From Spirochaetia bacterium (GTDB taxonomy: Bacteria; Spirochaetota; Spirochaetia; Treponematales; Breznakiellaceae), in contig BNVA01000079.1 in assembly GCA_025997755.1 (NCBI GenBank), forward strand, positions 1 through 9,196: DNA of 9,196 nucleotides. Reading direction: 5' to 3'. The notes under the pieces were generated by a model, which saw only the letters and a list, made by a program, of their open reading frames with translations, was not told where the DNA came from and made no database searches. Below, piece after piece: positions 1 to 6,694 of the stretch (positions are counted from its first letter, which is position 1; each line of letters starts with the position of its first letter). Position numbers and translations under genes: made by a program.

Positions 1-364
1 TTTTATCAAGCAATGTCCAAGCGCCCATAGGACTATCCGGCGCATGCCATGGAAATTTTTTCGGCTTACCGGAGATTGGAGGGAGCTTCTCTGAAATTAA
101 AGCGCCCCGTCTAAAACAGCAAAAAAGCGATGGCGTCCAGTTCCGTTGAATAGAGCGCAAAACATTAGCCGCATTGGAGATTGTGTCAAACTCAAAAATA
201 AAAGGTTTTTTCCAAATGTTGCGCTGCCAGTAAACAGGAGATAAAGGGGCATCCTTTTTCCAAAAAAGCTGCCCCCACTGTTCATCATAATTTTCGATTT
301 CCCTAACAAGGTCATTTTTAAACAGCGGGTCGGCTTCGTAAACCTGACCGCATAATTCTTTCAC
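1..364 (-). CDS. N-terminal part of possible FtsJ/RlmM-type RNA methyltransferase (partial)
   Basis: An open minus-strand frame runs off the left edge of the window, giving about 121 residues. I start it at a GTG whose last two bases overlap the TGA stop of the PilZ gene (GTGA). An in-frame TGA lies seven codons upstream, and there is no early in-frame ATG. No Shine-Dalgarno sequence is visible, which fits translational coupling to the PilZ gene. The protein is rich in Trp, Phe and Pro, with stretches such as PFIFEFDTISNAANVLRSIQ, a double Cys in SLFCCFRRGAL, and KFPWHAPDSPMGAWTLLD at the cut end. This reminds me of the N-terminal substrate-recognition region of spirochaete SAM-dependent methyltransferases related to RlmM, in which the catalytic Rossmann domain follows. 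That domain, with its GACPGGW-type motif, would lie outside the window, so the assignment is inference. The frame itself is well supported. Confidence 0.6.
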   Translation of the reverse strand, partial: MKELCGQVYEADPLFKNDLVREIENYDEQWGQLFWKKDAPLSPVYWQRNIWKKPFIFEFDTISNAANVLRSIQRNWTPSLFCCFRRGALISEKLPPISGKPKKFPWHAPDSPMGAWTLLDK

Positions 365-699
365 TTGCGGGCGCTGCGGTAATCAATATAATCAACATAC
401 CGTTGGAATTCCTTACCCTTGGGAGATTCGATTACGCAGAACCCCGCTTCGCACGCACAATTACCGACATTTACCCACCGCGCTTCAATATTTATCTCAA
501 ACTCGCCTATGTTCGCCGCAGCCTCCGGCTTAATACGCGCCGTATACGACTGCCCTTCCAAGACATCAATAAGCATGGTATGTTCAAGTTTGCATCCTGT
601 AATGCTTAAATCTTTTAAGAGCGCCTCTCCGGTAAACGCCCCATCAATTTTTGCGGTAGCTAGTGTCGATAATCTTTTGTCTTTACGTTTTAAAAACAT
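361..699 (-). CDS. Small PilZ-domain protein, probable c-di-GMP receptor
   Basis: This encodes a 112-residue, nearly single-domain protein. I chose the ATG at 699 because AGGA lies 8 bases upstream; the frame can be extended 12 codons to a TTG, but that start has no good ribosome site. Near the N terminus is RKDKR (residues 5-9), which fits the RxxxR half of the PilZ c-di-GMP site. About 21 residues further on is DLSITG (30-35), which fits the D/NxSxxG half. A beta-rich body follows, with the sheet segment EFEINIEARWVNV. Both binding motifs look intact, so c-di-GMP binding is plausible. There is no output domain, so it would act on a partner protein, as stand-alone PilZ adaptors do. It lies 51 bases after the membrane protein gene, and its stop codon overlaps the start of the next gene. 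The domain call is from motifs only. Confidence 0.75.
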   Translation of the reverse strand: MFLKRKDKRLSTLATAKIDGAFTGEALLKDLSITGCKLEHTMLIDVLEGQSYTARIKPEAAANIGEFEINIEARWVNVGNCACEAGFCVIESPKGKEFQRYVDYIDYRSARK

Positions 700-714
700 T
701 TTAAAAATCCTAGC
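700..714 (-). promoter_or_regulatory. Ribosome binding site that sets the PilZ start
   Basis: On the minus strand CTAGGA is followed by eight bases and then ATG at 699. This places initiation at the internal ATG rather than at the upstream in-frame TTG (735), which has no purine-rich sequence at the right distance. Confidence 0.6.
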
Positions 715-750
715 CCAAATTTTGATGATAGGCAATAGCGCGTTTGCGGC

Positions 751-1518
751 CTATTTTTTAAGCTCAAGTTCACTGCCGTTAAACACAATTTTATATTTAA
801 TTCCGCCTATAGTGCCTCTTACAGGAAGCTCCCCGCGGTACATTCTAAAGCTGTTAAACATATTGCCTGCCAAATCATTGCTCAACAAGGAATTTATAGG
901 CTCCTTTGGATGGTAGACACTAAATGCCCGTTTATCATTGCCCGACAAATTAAGACTAAGCGGCAGACACCGTTTTTGTCCGCCTGCTAACGGCATAAAA
1001 AGCGGAGCTGTAATTACAGCGACAGTATAGTTTATATAGTATGTTTCGTTTTTCTTAAAATATGTTTGTACGGTTTCAATTTTGTTACTGTCTGCAGTCT
1101 CAAATATAATTCCGTTATCGGAACTTACATAAAATGATACTATGGTTATTCCGTCATTCTTTAATAATGGAAGGCGTAAAATAAAAAAAGCGTAAAGAAT
1201 GACAACAACGCTTGTTAAAATTACAAGCGGAAAAAAAACACGCAGAGGAAACAGAACAGAAAAACAAAATACAATAACTATAATAACTGATACGATTAAT
1301 AAATTTGTGTTAAACGAAAGGCTGCCTTTTGAATACAGCAGCGCAAAAGAAAATGACGCAACCGCTGCGGAAAATGCAAAAATCGAAATTGTAATCAGGC
1401 TGCCTTTTAAATGTGATGTTTTATATTTTATTAACGCTGTTATGATGACTCCGCACCCGATGCCTATAAACACTGAAGCAAGATATATAAGGTCGCGGGC
1501 GGCGGAGAAATTATTCAT
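751..1518 (-). CDS. Four-helix membrane protein with a C-terminal extracytoplasmic domain, function unknown
   Basis: This encodes 255 residues. Four hydrophobic segments are visible at about 10-30, 40-62, 72-90 and 94-115, followed by a soluble region of about 140 residues. Basic residues cluster in the first loop (KYKTSHLKG). By the positive-inside rule this puts that loop in the cytoplasm and both the N terminus and the soluble C-terminal region outside. The soluble part is beta-prone, with several aromatic residues (TYFKKNETYYINYTV) and one Cys at 184. I do not recognise a family. The ATG has no clear Shine-Dalgarno sequence. It lies only six bases after the TAA of the kinase-like gene and in the same frame, so reinitiation or coupling is likely. 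Its position between a kinase-like gene and a PilZ gene suggests a shared envelope or signalling role, but that is a guess. Confidence 0.75.
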   Translation of the reverse strand: MNNFSAARDLIYLASVFIGIGCGVIITALIKYKTSHLKGSLITISIFAFSAAVASFSFALLYSKGSLSFNTNLLIVSVIIVIVFCFSVLFPLRVFFPLVILTSVVVILYAFFILRLPLLKNDGITIVSFYVSSDNGIIFETADSNKIETVQTYFKKNETYYINYTVAVITAPLFMPLAGGQKRCLPLSLNLSGNDKRAFSVYHPKEPINSLLSNDLAGNMFNSFRMYRGELPVRGTIGGIKYKIVFNGSELELKK

Positions 1519-1524
1519 GCGTAA

Positions 1525-2346
1525 TTACGGCATTACCGAATATTCATGTACTACTTGTATCTCGGAATGAACTGTTTCTACCGACGGAACTTCTTTTGCC
1601 GCAGCAACAGCAGCATCGGAAAGCGATGACGAATTCGCAACTCCAAAAAGGCTTGCGGTATTACCGGATACAGAGGCTTCAAGAAAATGTACTGCGATTT
1701 GTTTTTCGTATAAGACATGATGAATAATGCTCTGTGCAAGGCATAACTCTTTCATCCTTGCAGAGAATTCTATTTCATCCCCGGCATTAACGGAATGTTG
1801 TACAAGATTTTCAATAACCTCTGAACATGCTGCAGGATGTAAATATGAAGTGTTAAACGTAAGTTTATAATTATGCGGGTCTTTCCAGTCAATATCAAAA
1901 AAATATTTATGAAAACCGGTTCTATCCTGATCACTCTGAGTAATTATCTGTCGTGCGTGTTTTTCATCACAGTGAAAAAAACTTTTTATCCGCGCGACAC
2001 GTACTTCTTCGGATGACACAAGATAAACAGGAATAACGCCGGGCAGATCGCCTAAAATTGCAAAAGAGCCCCTGCCAATAAAAACACAGTTCCCGTCTTT
2101 CGCCTCGGCAAGCATCGCGGATTTAAGGTAATGCAGATAGTCGTCCCTGTCATTAGAAAGAGATGCAAAAAAGGACGGCTTGCGTTCATCATACTTTTCA
2201 AATTTTTCGCCGTTTACCCCATAACTCTTAATTCGATCTTCAAGGCACTGTTTGTCAACAAAACGGTAATTAAGCCGCTTTGATAATTCAACAGCAGTCT
2301 CGTCGCCTAACGCCGCCAGCTCGCGTGAAATAGTTATTATAGCCAT
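1525..2346 (-). CDS. Cytidylate kinase-like family protein with C-terminal BON-like region
   Basis: This encodes 273 residues and starts at an ATG with AAGGAG six bases upstream. Residues 1-185 match the cytidylate kinase-like family (Cytidylate_kin_2 type): opening MAIITISREL, then NCVFIGRGSFAIL (87-97), a basic SSEEVRVARIKSF lid-like segment, SDQDR (138-142), DIDWKDPHNY (151-160) and a closing NTS (165-167). The loop after SRE normally reads close to FGSGG and contacts phosphate. Here it reads LAALGDE, so catalytic activity is uncertain. Residues 196-267 look like a BON domain: an amphipathic helix, a beta hairpin around SVSGNTASLFGVANS, a helix SLSDAAVAAAKEV, then VETVHSEIQVV. The first part probably binds nucleotides, but the true substrate is unknown. 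It is the first gene of the minus-strand cluster and has a promoter-like sequence just upstream. It should not be taken as the essential Cmk enzyme. Confidence 0.8.
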   Translation of the reverse strand: MAIITISRELAALGDETAVELSKRLNYRFVDKQCLEDRIKSYGVNGEKFEKYDERKPSFFASLSNDRDDYLHYLKSAMLAEAKDGNCVFIGRGSFAILGDLPGVIPVYLVSSEEVRVARIKSFFHCDEKHARQIITQSDQDRTGFHKYFFDIDWKDPHNYKLTFNTSYLHPAACSEVIENLVQHSVNAGDEIEFSARMKELCLAQSIIHHVLYEKQIAVHFLEASVSGNTASLFGVANSSSLSDAAVAAAKEVPSVETVHSEIQVVHEYSVMP

Positions 2347-2352
2347 ACAGAT

Positions 2353-2395
2353 CTCCTTATACTTACAGTATAGACAATATTTTATAAAGTGTATA
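2353..2395 (-). promoter_or_regulatory. Promoter and ribosome binding site of the kinase-like/PilZ cluster
   Basis: On the minus strand TATACA (2395-2390) and TATACT (2372-2367) are separated by exactly 17 bases, a sigma70-like pair with a good -10 element. The predicted start of transcription is near 2360. AAGGAG at 2358-2353 precedes the ATG at 2346, which gives a leader of only about 14 bases. Predicted by eye. Confidence 0.55.
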
Positions 2396-2397
2396 GA
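2371..2397 (+). promoter_or_regulatory. Possible promoter of the M16C protease gene
   Basis: TAGACA (2371-2376) is followed by TATAGA (2392-2397) at 15 bases, or by TAGATT (2394-2399) at 17 bases. The -10 lies only about 10 bases before the ATG at 2408, and no Shine-Dalgarno sequence is visible between them. The predicted transcript would have almost no leader. The elements overlap the divergent promoter on the other strand, so the two may compete for polymerase. This is a weak call on A/T-rich sequence. Confidence 0.35.
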
Positions 2398-2407
2398 TTT
2401 TATAACA

Positions 2408-5359
2408 ATGAAAACAAATTTACAAAAAGGTGTGATCTTAGATTCCGGTTTTAAGATTTTAGACGTGGTTCAATTGGATGAGTTAAAAGCAGCGGGTATT
2501 TACGCAAGGCACGAAAAGTCCGGTGCGGAAGTTTTTCATGTTTTAAATGATGACAGCGAAAATCTTTTTGCATTTGCCTTCGCTACCGCGCCGGAAGATT
2601 CAACCGGTATTGCTCATATAATTGAACATTCGGTTCTCTGCGGCTCCGAAAACTATCCCTTAAAAGAAACATTTAATGTATTGGCGCAGGGCAGCCTTCA
2701 TACATTTTTAAACGCTTGGACATTTCCCGATAAGACAGTGTATCCTGCAAGCTCTTTAAACGAAAAAGATTATTTTAATCTTATGGCGGTTTACGGCGAT
2801 GCTGTATTTCGTCCACGTCTTGATGAATGGACTTTTATGCAGGAAGGATACCGTTATGAATTTAAGGACAATAGTGAAAAATTAACAATTACCGGCGTTG
2901 TGTATAACGAGATGAAGGGCGCGTATTCCGCACTTGATGAATATGCCGGACAGTGGAGCATAAGATCGGTGTTACCCGATACAATTTATGCACATGATTC
3001 AGGCGGCGATCCTGAACGTATTCCAGATTTAACTTTTGAGAAATTTAAACAATTTCATAAAGAAAGATACTCTCCCGCCAATTGTAAAATTTATTTGGAA
3101 GGGAATATCCCTACGGAAAAACAATTTGCATTTTTAAACGAAAAATTCTTAAACAATATTGAAAAAGGAATGACGGCTTTGCCTGTTAAGTGTGCGGAAC
3201 GCTGGAATGAAGGGCGCGAATACAAATTAAAAGCCCCTGCAGGCTCCGACGAAAAAGTAATAGCGTTTATTTCATGGCTTTGTTCGGATTATGAAAACGG
3301 AAACAATCTTCCTATGTCGATACTAACCGAGATACTGCTTGGACACGATGGTTCGCCTTTGACAAAAGCGTTAATTGAATCCGGTTTAGGTGAAGATTTA
3401 GCGCCGGTGTGCGGTTTGGAAAGTGAGATGCGTCAGGCGGTGTGGACTGTAGGTTTACGCGGCGTAGAGAATTCAAAACAAAGTAAAGCCGTTGAATCCC
3501 TGATCATCAATGAATTAAAAAGGCTGGTGCGTGAAGGAATTCCAAAAGAGGAAATTGAAGCCGCCCTGCTGCTATTGAAATTTTCTCACAAAGAAATAAA
3601 GAGGGCGGGCGGGCCATGGTCATTGGTGTCTATGCGCCGCTGTCTGCGCGGCTGGCTTAACGGATTTTTGCCGTGGGACACACTGTTGTTTTCGCCGCGT
3701 ATCGAAGCAATAAAAAAAGAAATTGCAAACGACAGCCGTTATTTTGAAAAAATCATACAAAAAGAATTTTTGGATAATCCGCACCGCGCTCTTGTTATAC
3801 TGGAAAGTGATAAAAAGTTTTTAAGCGCAAAAGAAAAGGAACAGAAAAAAAAGATACTCTCCTTTGAGTCATCTTTGTCGATTGAAAAAAAAGATAGTAT
3901 ACGAAAAAAAAATGAAGAATTGCTTAAAAGGCAAAATACGCCCGATTCACCCGAAGCGTTAAAAACAATTCCGCATTTAACTACACACGACCTCGCTACA
4001 GATATTGAAAAGATAGACAGGCAAATTGTGAATACGGCAGGTATTTCCTGCGTTACGCATAACATTTTTACCAACAACATTGTATATTGTGATTTTGCTT
4101 TTCCCGTTGATTTTCTTTCTACAGAAGAATACCTTTGGCTGCCGTTGTTTACGCATTGTGCTAATTCCGTCGGCTTACCGGGAATGAATTATGCGGAAGT
4201 TTCAAGCCTCTTTGCACGTACAGTAGGCGATTTTACGGCAATGCTGGAAACAGGCGCTAAAATCCCGCAGCAGAATAACGCAGCCGAAAGCATTATCCCG
4301 GTCAGCAGCGATTATGTTATTTTCAGGTTAAAAACACTGGATCAAAAATTAAAACCGTCCCTTGAACTTGCCTGTAAGATGATCCGCGAAGCCGACTTTA
4401 CAGATACAAGAAGGCTAAACGATTTAATTCTTGAGTGCAAGAATGACGCGGCATCAAGCCTTGCGCCTAACGGCAGTATGTATGCGGCGTTAAGCGCAAA
4501 CAAAGGCAATTCGCGCAGCAGGGCGGTGAATGAGATATGGAAGGGGCTTACCCAGCTTGAGTTTATTCATAAAATTTCAAAAATAAAAACCGCTGATATC
4601 AGTGAGCGGCTTATAAAGCTGCGGGATAAGATTATTTCAAATTCAAAGGTTATTATAAATATAACAGGCGAAAATAATGATGAAACGTTACGCGAAATAG
4701 GCAGTATCTTTTCCGGTTTTTCAACTGTTAATTCAAACAATAGTCAAACATCAATAAATAATATAAAACCCGCGTTTGAAGTATATTCTTCCCATTCACT
4801 GCAAATCGGTTTTTCAGGCGTATCAATGGGCGCTTCCGCCTATACAACAAAAGAGTCAGCCGCCGAAAAAGTGTTGTGCCATTATTTGTCAACAGGCGCG
4901 TTATGGACAACTATGCGTATGCAGGGCGGCGCTTACGGAGCATCGGTTCATGTTGATCCGGTTGAAAAAGATTTGCTATTTTCAACTTACCGTGATCCCG
5001 ATCCTATAAAATCATTGTCGTTGCTGCCGGATATTTTTAAAAATGTTTCGCAGGAAAAAATAGATCACGATATGCTTGAAAAAACGATCATCGGAACTTA
5101 TTCAACAGAAAGACAACCCCGCGCACCCGGAATAAAAGGGTTATTGGATTTTCTTAGGTTTATATACAATATCAAAGATGAACAGAGGCTTACTCAAATT
5201 GAAAATATTATAAGCGTAAAAGCGGAAGATGTTGCACAGGCAGCGTTAAGATTTTATGAAGGAATTAAAAACGCTCCCGGCGCGGTTATCGCCGGAAAAT
5301 CTTTAGCCGCCGCCGCATCGAAAAAAACAGGCGTAAAGATTCACAGGCTGCCGGTATAA
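2408..5359 (+). CDS. M16C family zinc metallopeptidase, PreP (presequence protease)-like
   Basis: This encodes 983 residues, the usual length for the PreP/M16C group, in which one chain carries both halves of the peptidase chamber. The inverted zinc motif HxxEH is at residues 70-74 (HIIEH) within EDSTGIAHIIEHSVLCGS. It is followed by the family stretch GSLHTFLNAWTFPDKTVYP, and the third zinc ligand is most likely E168 in YNEMKG. A charged, helix-prone hinge spans about 465-515. The C-terminal half keeps the substrate-site signature GGAYG (840-844) and YRDP (861-864). All expected catalytic elements are present. There is no signal peptide, so it should act in the cytoplasm, degrading unstructured peptides such as cleaved signal peptides. 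The ATG has no clear Shine-Dalgarno sequence. The gene is alone on its strand and ends one base from the stop codon of the convergent gene. The gene symbol is left empty because bacterial naming is not uniform. Confidence 0.93.
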   Translation: MKTNLQKGVILDSGFKILDVVQLDELKAAGIYARHEKSGAEVFHVLNDDSENLFAFAFATAPEDSTGIAHIIEHSVLCGSENYPLKETFNVLAQGSLHTFLNAWTFPDKTVYPASSLNEKDYFNLMAVYGDAVFRPRLDEWTFMQEGYRYEFKDNSEKLTITGVVYNEMKGAYSALDEYAGQWSIRSVLPDTIYAHDSGGDPERIPDLTFEKFKQFHKERYSPANCKIYLEGNIPTEKQFAFLNEKFLNNIEKGMTALPVKCAERWNEGREYKLKAPAGSDEKVIAFISWLCSDYENGNNLPMSILTEILLGHDGSPLTKALIESGLGEDLAPVCGLESEMRQAVWTVGLRGVENSKQSKAVESLIINELKRLVREGIPKEEIEAALLLLKFSHKEIKRAGGPWSLVSMRRCLRGWLNGFLPWDTLLFSPRIEAIKKEIANDSRYFEKIIQKEFLDNPHRALVILESDKKFLSAKEKEQKKKILSFESSLSIEKKDSIRKKNEELLKRQNTPDSPEALKTIPHLTTHDLATDIEKIDRQIVNTAGISCVTHNIFTNNIVYCDFAFPVDFLSTEEYLWLPLFTHCANSVGLPGMNYAEVSSLFARTVGDFTAMLETGAKIPQQNNAAESIIPVSSDYVIFRLKTLDQKLKPSLELACKMIREADFTDTRRLNDLILECKNDAASSLAPNGSMYAALSANKGNSRSRAVNEIWKGLTQLEFIHKISKIKTADISERLIKLRDKIISNSKVIINITGENNDETLREIGSIFSGFSTVNSNNSQTSINNIKPAFEVYSSHSLQIGFSGVSMGASAYTTKESAAEKVLCHYLSTGALWTTMRMQGGAYGASVHVDPVEKDLLFSTYRDPDPIKSLSLLPDIFKNVSQEKIDHDMLEKTIIGTYSTERQPRAPGIKGLLDFLRFIYNIKDEQRLTQIENIISVKAEDVAQAALRFYEGIKNAPGAVIAGKSLAAAASKKTGVKIHRLPV

Positions 5360-5360
5360 C

Positions 5361-6230
5361 TTAAAGCCCCTGACGGCGGGAGGTGTATGTAAAACCTGTC
5401 CAAAATTTGTATAGGTAACCGGTATCTGCAAATTTTTCAAGGTCTATTGGTATTTCCGCCTCAATATGCCAGCGTACAGTTTTTGAAAGTTCAATGTTAA
5501 AACCGCCGCCCACCAAAACAGGTTTAATTTGCGGTTCTTCTCTGTATCCGCCGTCGGTTGTGGTACGTGTTAATATCTGATAGCCGGCCATTAGCACAAT
5601 GCGGTATGGAACATTTTTTGAGTATGTCTCCGACCTAAGTTGAAAACGCATCCTTGTGGTTTCGACTTTTAAATTTGCGTTTGACTGTTCCGCATAATCC
5701 TTGTAAGTAAATTCAAAAATTGAAAAAATATGAGGCAGCCAAAAACCGAATTGAGCGCCTATCAGGAGGCGGGATACGTTTTCATCTCCGTACACTTGAC
5801 CAAGCACACTGGAGCCCGCCGATAGCGCTAAAAACCAAGCGTCGGGATAGAAAAATCCGAAATGCCCGGAAAAACCAACGTCAACTGCTTTTATAGCAAA
5901 GTCATCAAAGCCGATAAAAACACCGAAACCCAAAAAAAGATGACCAAAATTGTAGGCTGTCCTTCCTGAAATTACGCTGCGAAACATAGGATCATAATCA
6001 TAGTTGATGCTGTAACTAAAAACACCATTGTAAGGTCCGTCAAATTCACTGAATATTCTTAATTTTGCGAAAGGCGCGAGCGACGGCTTAAATTCCGTAC
6101 CTACACGACTATGTTGGAATGGACTAAAAGAAGAGTTGTCAATACCGCCCAGTATGGTTACTTCACGAGCGTAAAGAGGGACGGACAATAAAAAAACAAT
6201 TATTATAAAACCGGCTGCTTTTAACTTCAT
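5361..6230 (-). CDS. Exported, probable outer-membrane beta-barrel protein, uncharacterised
   Basis: This encodes 289 residues from the ATG at 6230. The frame stays open 42 codons further into the rpsI end, but only this start gives a proper signal peptide: MKLK, a hydrophobic core GFIIIVFLLSVPL, and a YA-R cleavage site near residue 21. The mature part is rich in Gly, Phe and Tyr, with alternating strands (for example FGHLFLGFGVFIGF, HIEAEIPIDL, YKFWTGFTYTS), as expected for an outer-membrane barrel. The last residues are RRQGL rather than a terminal Phe. There is no obvious Shine-Dalgarno sequence. It lies 64 bases after rpsI on the same strand with a hairpin between them, so it may be read from the rplM promoter or from its own unseen one. 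No named family is recognised. Confidence 0.75.
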   Translation of the reverse strand: MKLKAAGFIIIVFLLSVPLYAREVTILGGIDNSSFSPFQHSRVGTEFKPSLAPFAKLRIFSEFDGPYNGVFSYSINYDYDPMFRSVISGRTAYNFGHLFLGFGVFIGFDDFAIKAVDVGFSGHFGFFYPDAWFLALSAGSSVLGQVYGDENVSRLLIGAQFGFWLPHIFSIFEFTYKDYAEQSNANLKVETTRMRFQLRSETYSKNVPYRIVLMAGYQILTRTTTDGGYREEPQIKPVLVGGGFNIELSKTVRWHIEAEIPIDLEKFADTGYLYKFWTGFTYTSRRQGL

Positions 6231-6261
6231 GATACCAAACTCTGTACCTTGTGCCGGCAGC

Positions 6262-6296
6262 AAGCGCGGATATGACACGCATATCCGCAGCTTTTT
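6262..6296. other. Perfect hairpin between rpsI and the barrel gene, possible terminator
   Basis: GCGGATATG (6266-6274) and CATATCCGC (6280-6288) form a perfect 9-bp stem with a five-base loop. The stem extends by four more pairs (AAGC with GCTT) past one bulged A. Read on the plus strand it is followed by a T run (6292-6296), the layout of an intrinsic terminator. Read on the minus strand, the direction of rpsI, the 3' side is GCTTGCTGCC with no T run, so read-through into the barrel gene is likely. It begins at the rpsI stop codon. It may partly attenuate or stabilise the ribosomal mRNA, or stop antisense transcription. Confidence 0.55.
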
Positions 6297-6684
6297 AACG
6301 TTTTGAGAACTGAAAACGTCTGCGTGCGCCGCGTTGACCGTATTTTTTACGCTCAACCATGCGCGGGTCGCGTGTCAGGAAGCCATTACTGCGCAAACTA
6401 ACACGGTTTCCCGGATCAACCTGACAGAGAGCGCGGGCTATGCCATGGCGGCAGGCTCCGGCTTGACCATGTATCCCGCCGCCTGAAACATTTATTACAA
6501 TGTCAAAATTGCTTTCTGCGGCGGTAATCATCAAGGGTTGACGAACAATGTTCACGTGCTCGTTCTGGACAAAGTATTGGTTGTCCGGCTTGCCGTTGAT
6601 CACTATTTTACCGCTGCCGTCGCGGATATAAACGCGGGCGATGGATGTTTTTCTTCTTCCTGTTCCTATTCCGAGATTCTTCAC
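6295..6684 (-). CDS. rpsI: 30S ribosomal protein S9 (uS9)
   Basis: This encodes 129 residues, the normal length of bacterial S9, a small-subunit protein whose C-terminal tail reaches the P-site tRNA. Family signatures are all present: GIGTGRRKTSIARV near the N terminus, GKIVINGKP, the Gly-rich core GGGIHGQAGACRHGIARAL, DPRMVERKKYG, and the invariant C-terminal SKR. The start is GTG, not ATG. It is set by GAGGT five bases upstream, and the ten-base gap after the rplM stop codon holds this site, so the two genes are tightly coupled as in most bacteria. Confidence 0.98.
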   Translation of the reverse strand: MKNLGIGTGRRKTSIARVYIRDGSGKIVINGKPDNQYFVQNEHVNIVRQPLMITAAESNFDIVINVSGGGIHGQAGACRHGIARALCQVDPGNRVSLRSNGFLTRDPRMVERKKYGQRGARRRFQFSKR

Positions 6685-6694
6685 ACAATACCTC

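Noticed and set aside
97..315. A 72-residue minus-strand frame in a different register near the left edge
   Set aside because: It overlaps the longer open frame that starts at the GTG coupled to the PilZ stop. Its own start has no such support and its composition is not protein-like.
419..916. A 165-residue plus-strand frame opposite the PilZ and membrane protein genes
   Set aside because: It is antisense to two genes with recognisable features, has no ribosome site, and shows no motif of its own.
1199..1570. A 123-residue plus-strand frame
   Set aside because: It is a complement shadow of the transmembrane coding region; the basic, Thr-rich composition is the expected mirror of hydrophobic codons.
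1525..2346. Reading the kinase-like gene as the housekeeping cytidylate kinase cmk
   Set aside because: The canonical GxxGSGKxT P-loop is absent and a BON-like region is attached; it fits the cytidylate kinase-like family instead.
3739..4080. A 113-residue minus-strand frame rich in Phe and Ser inside the protease gene
   Set aside because: It mirrors the Lys/Glu-rich hinge of the M16C protein and has no independent support.
6231..6356. A 42-residue N-terminal extension of the barrel protein overlapping rpsI
   Set aside because: The extension would put the signal peptide in the middle of the protein and overlap the S9 C terminus; the ATG at 6230 gives a normal signal peptide.
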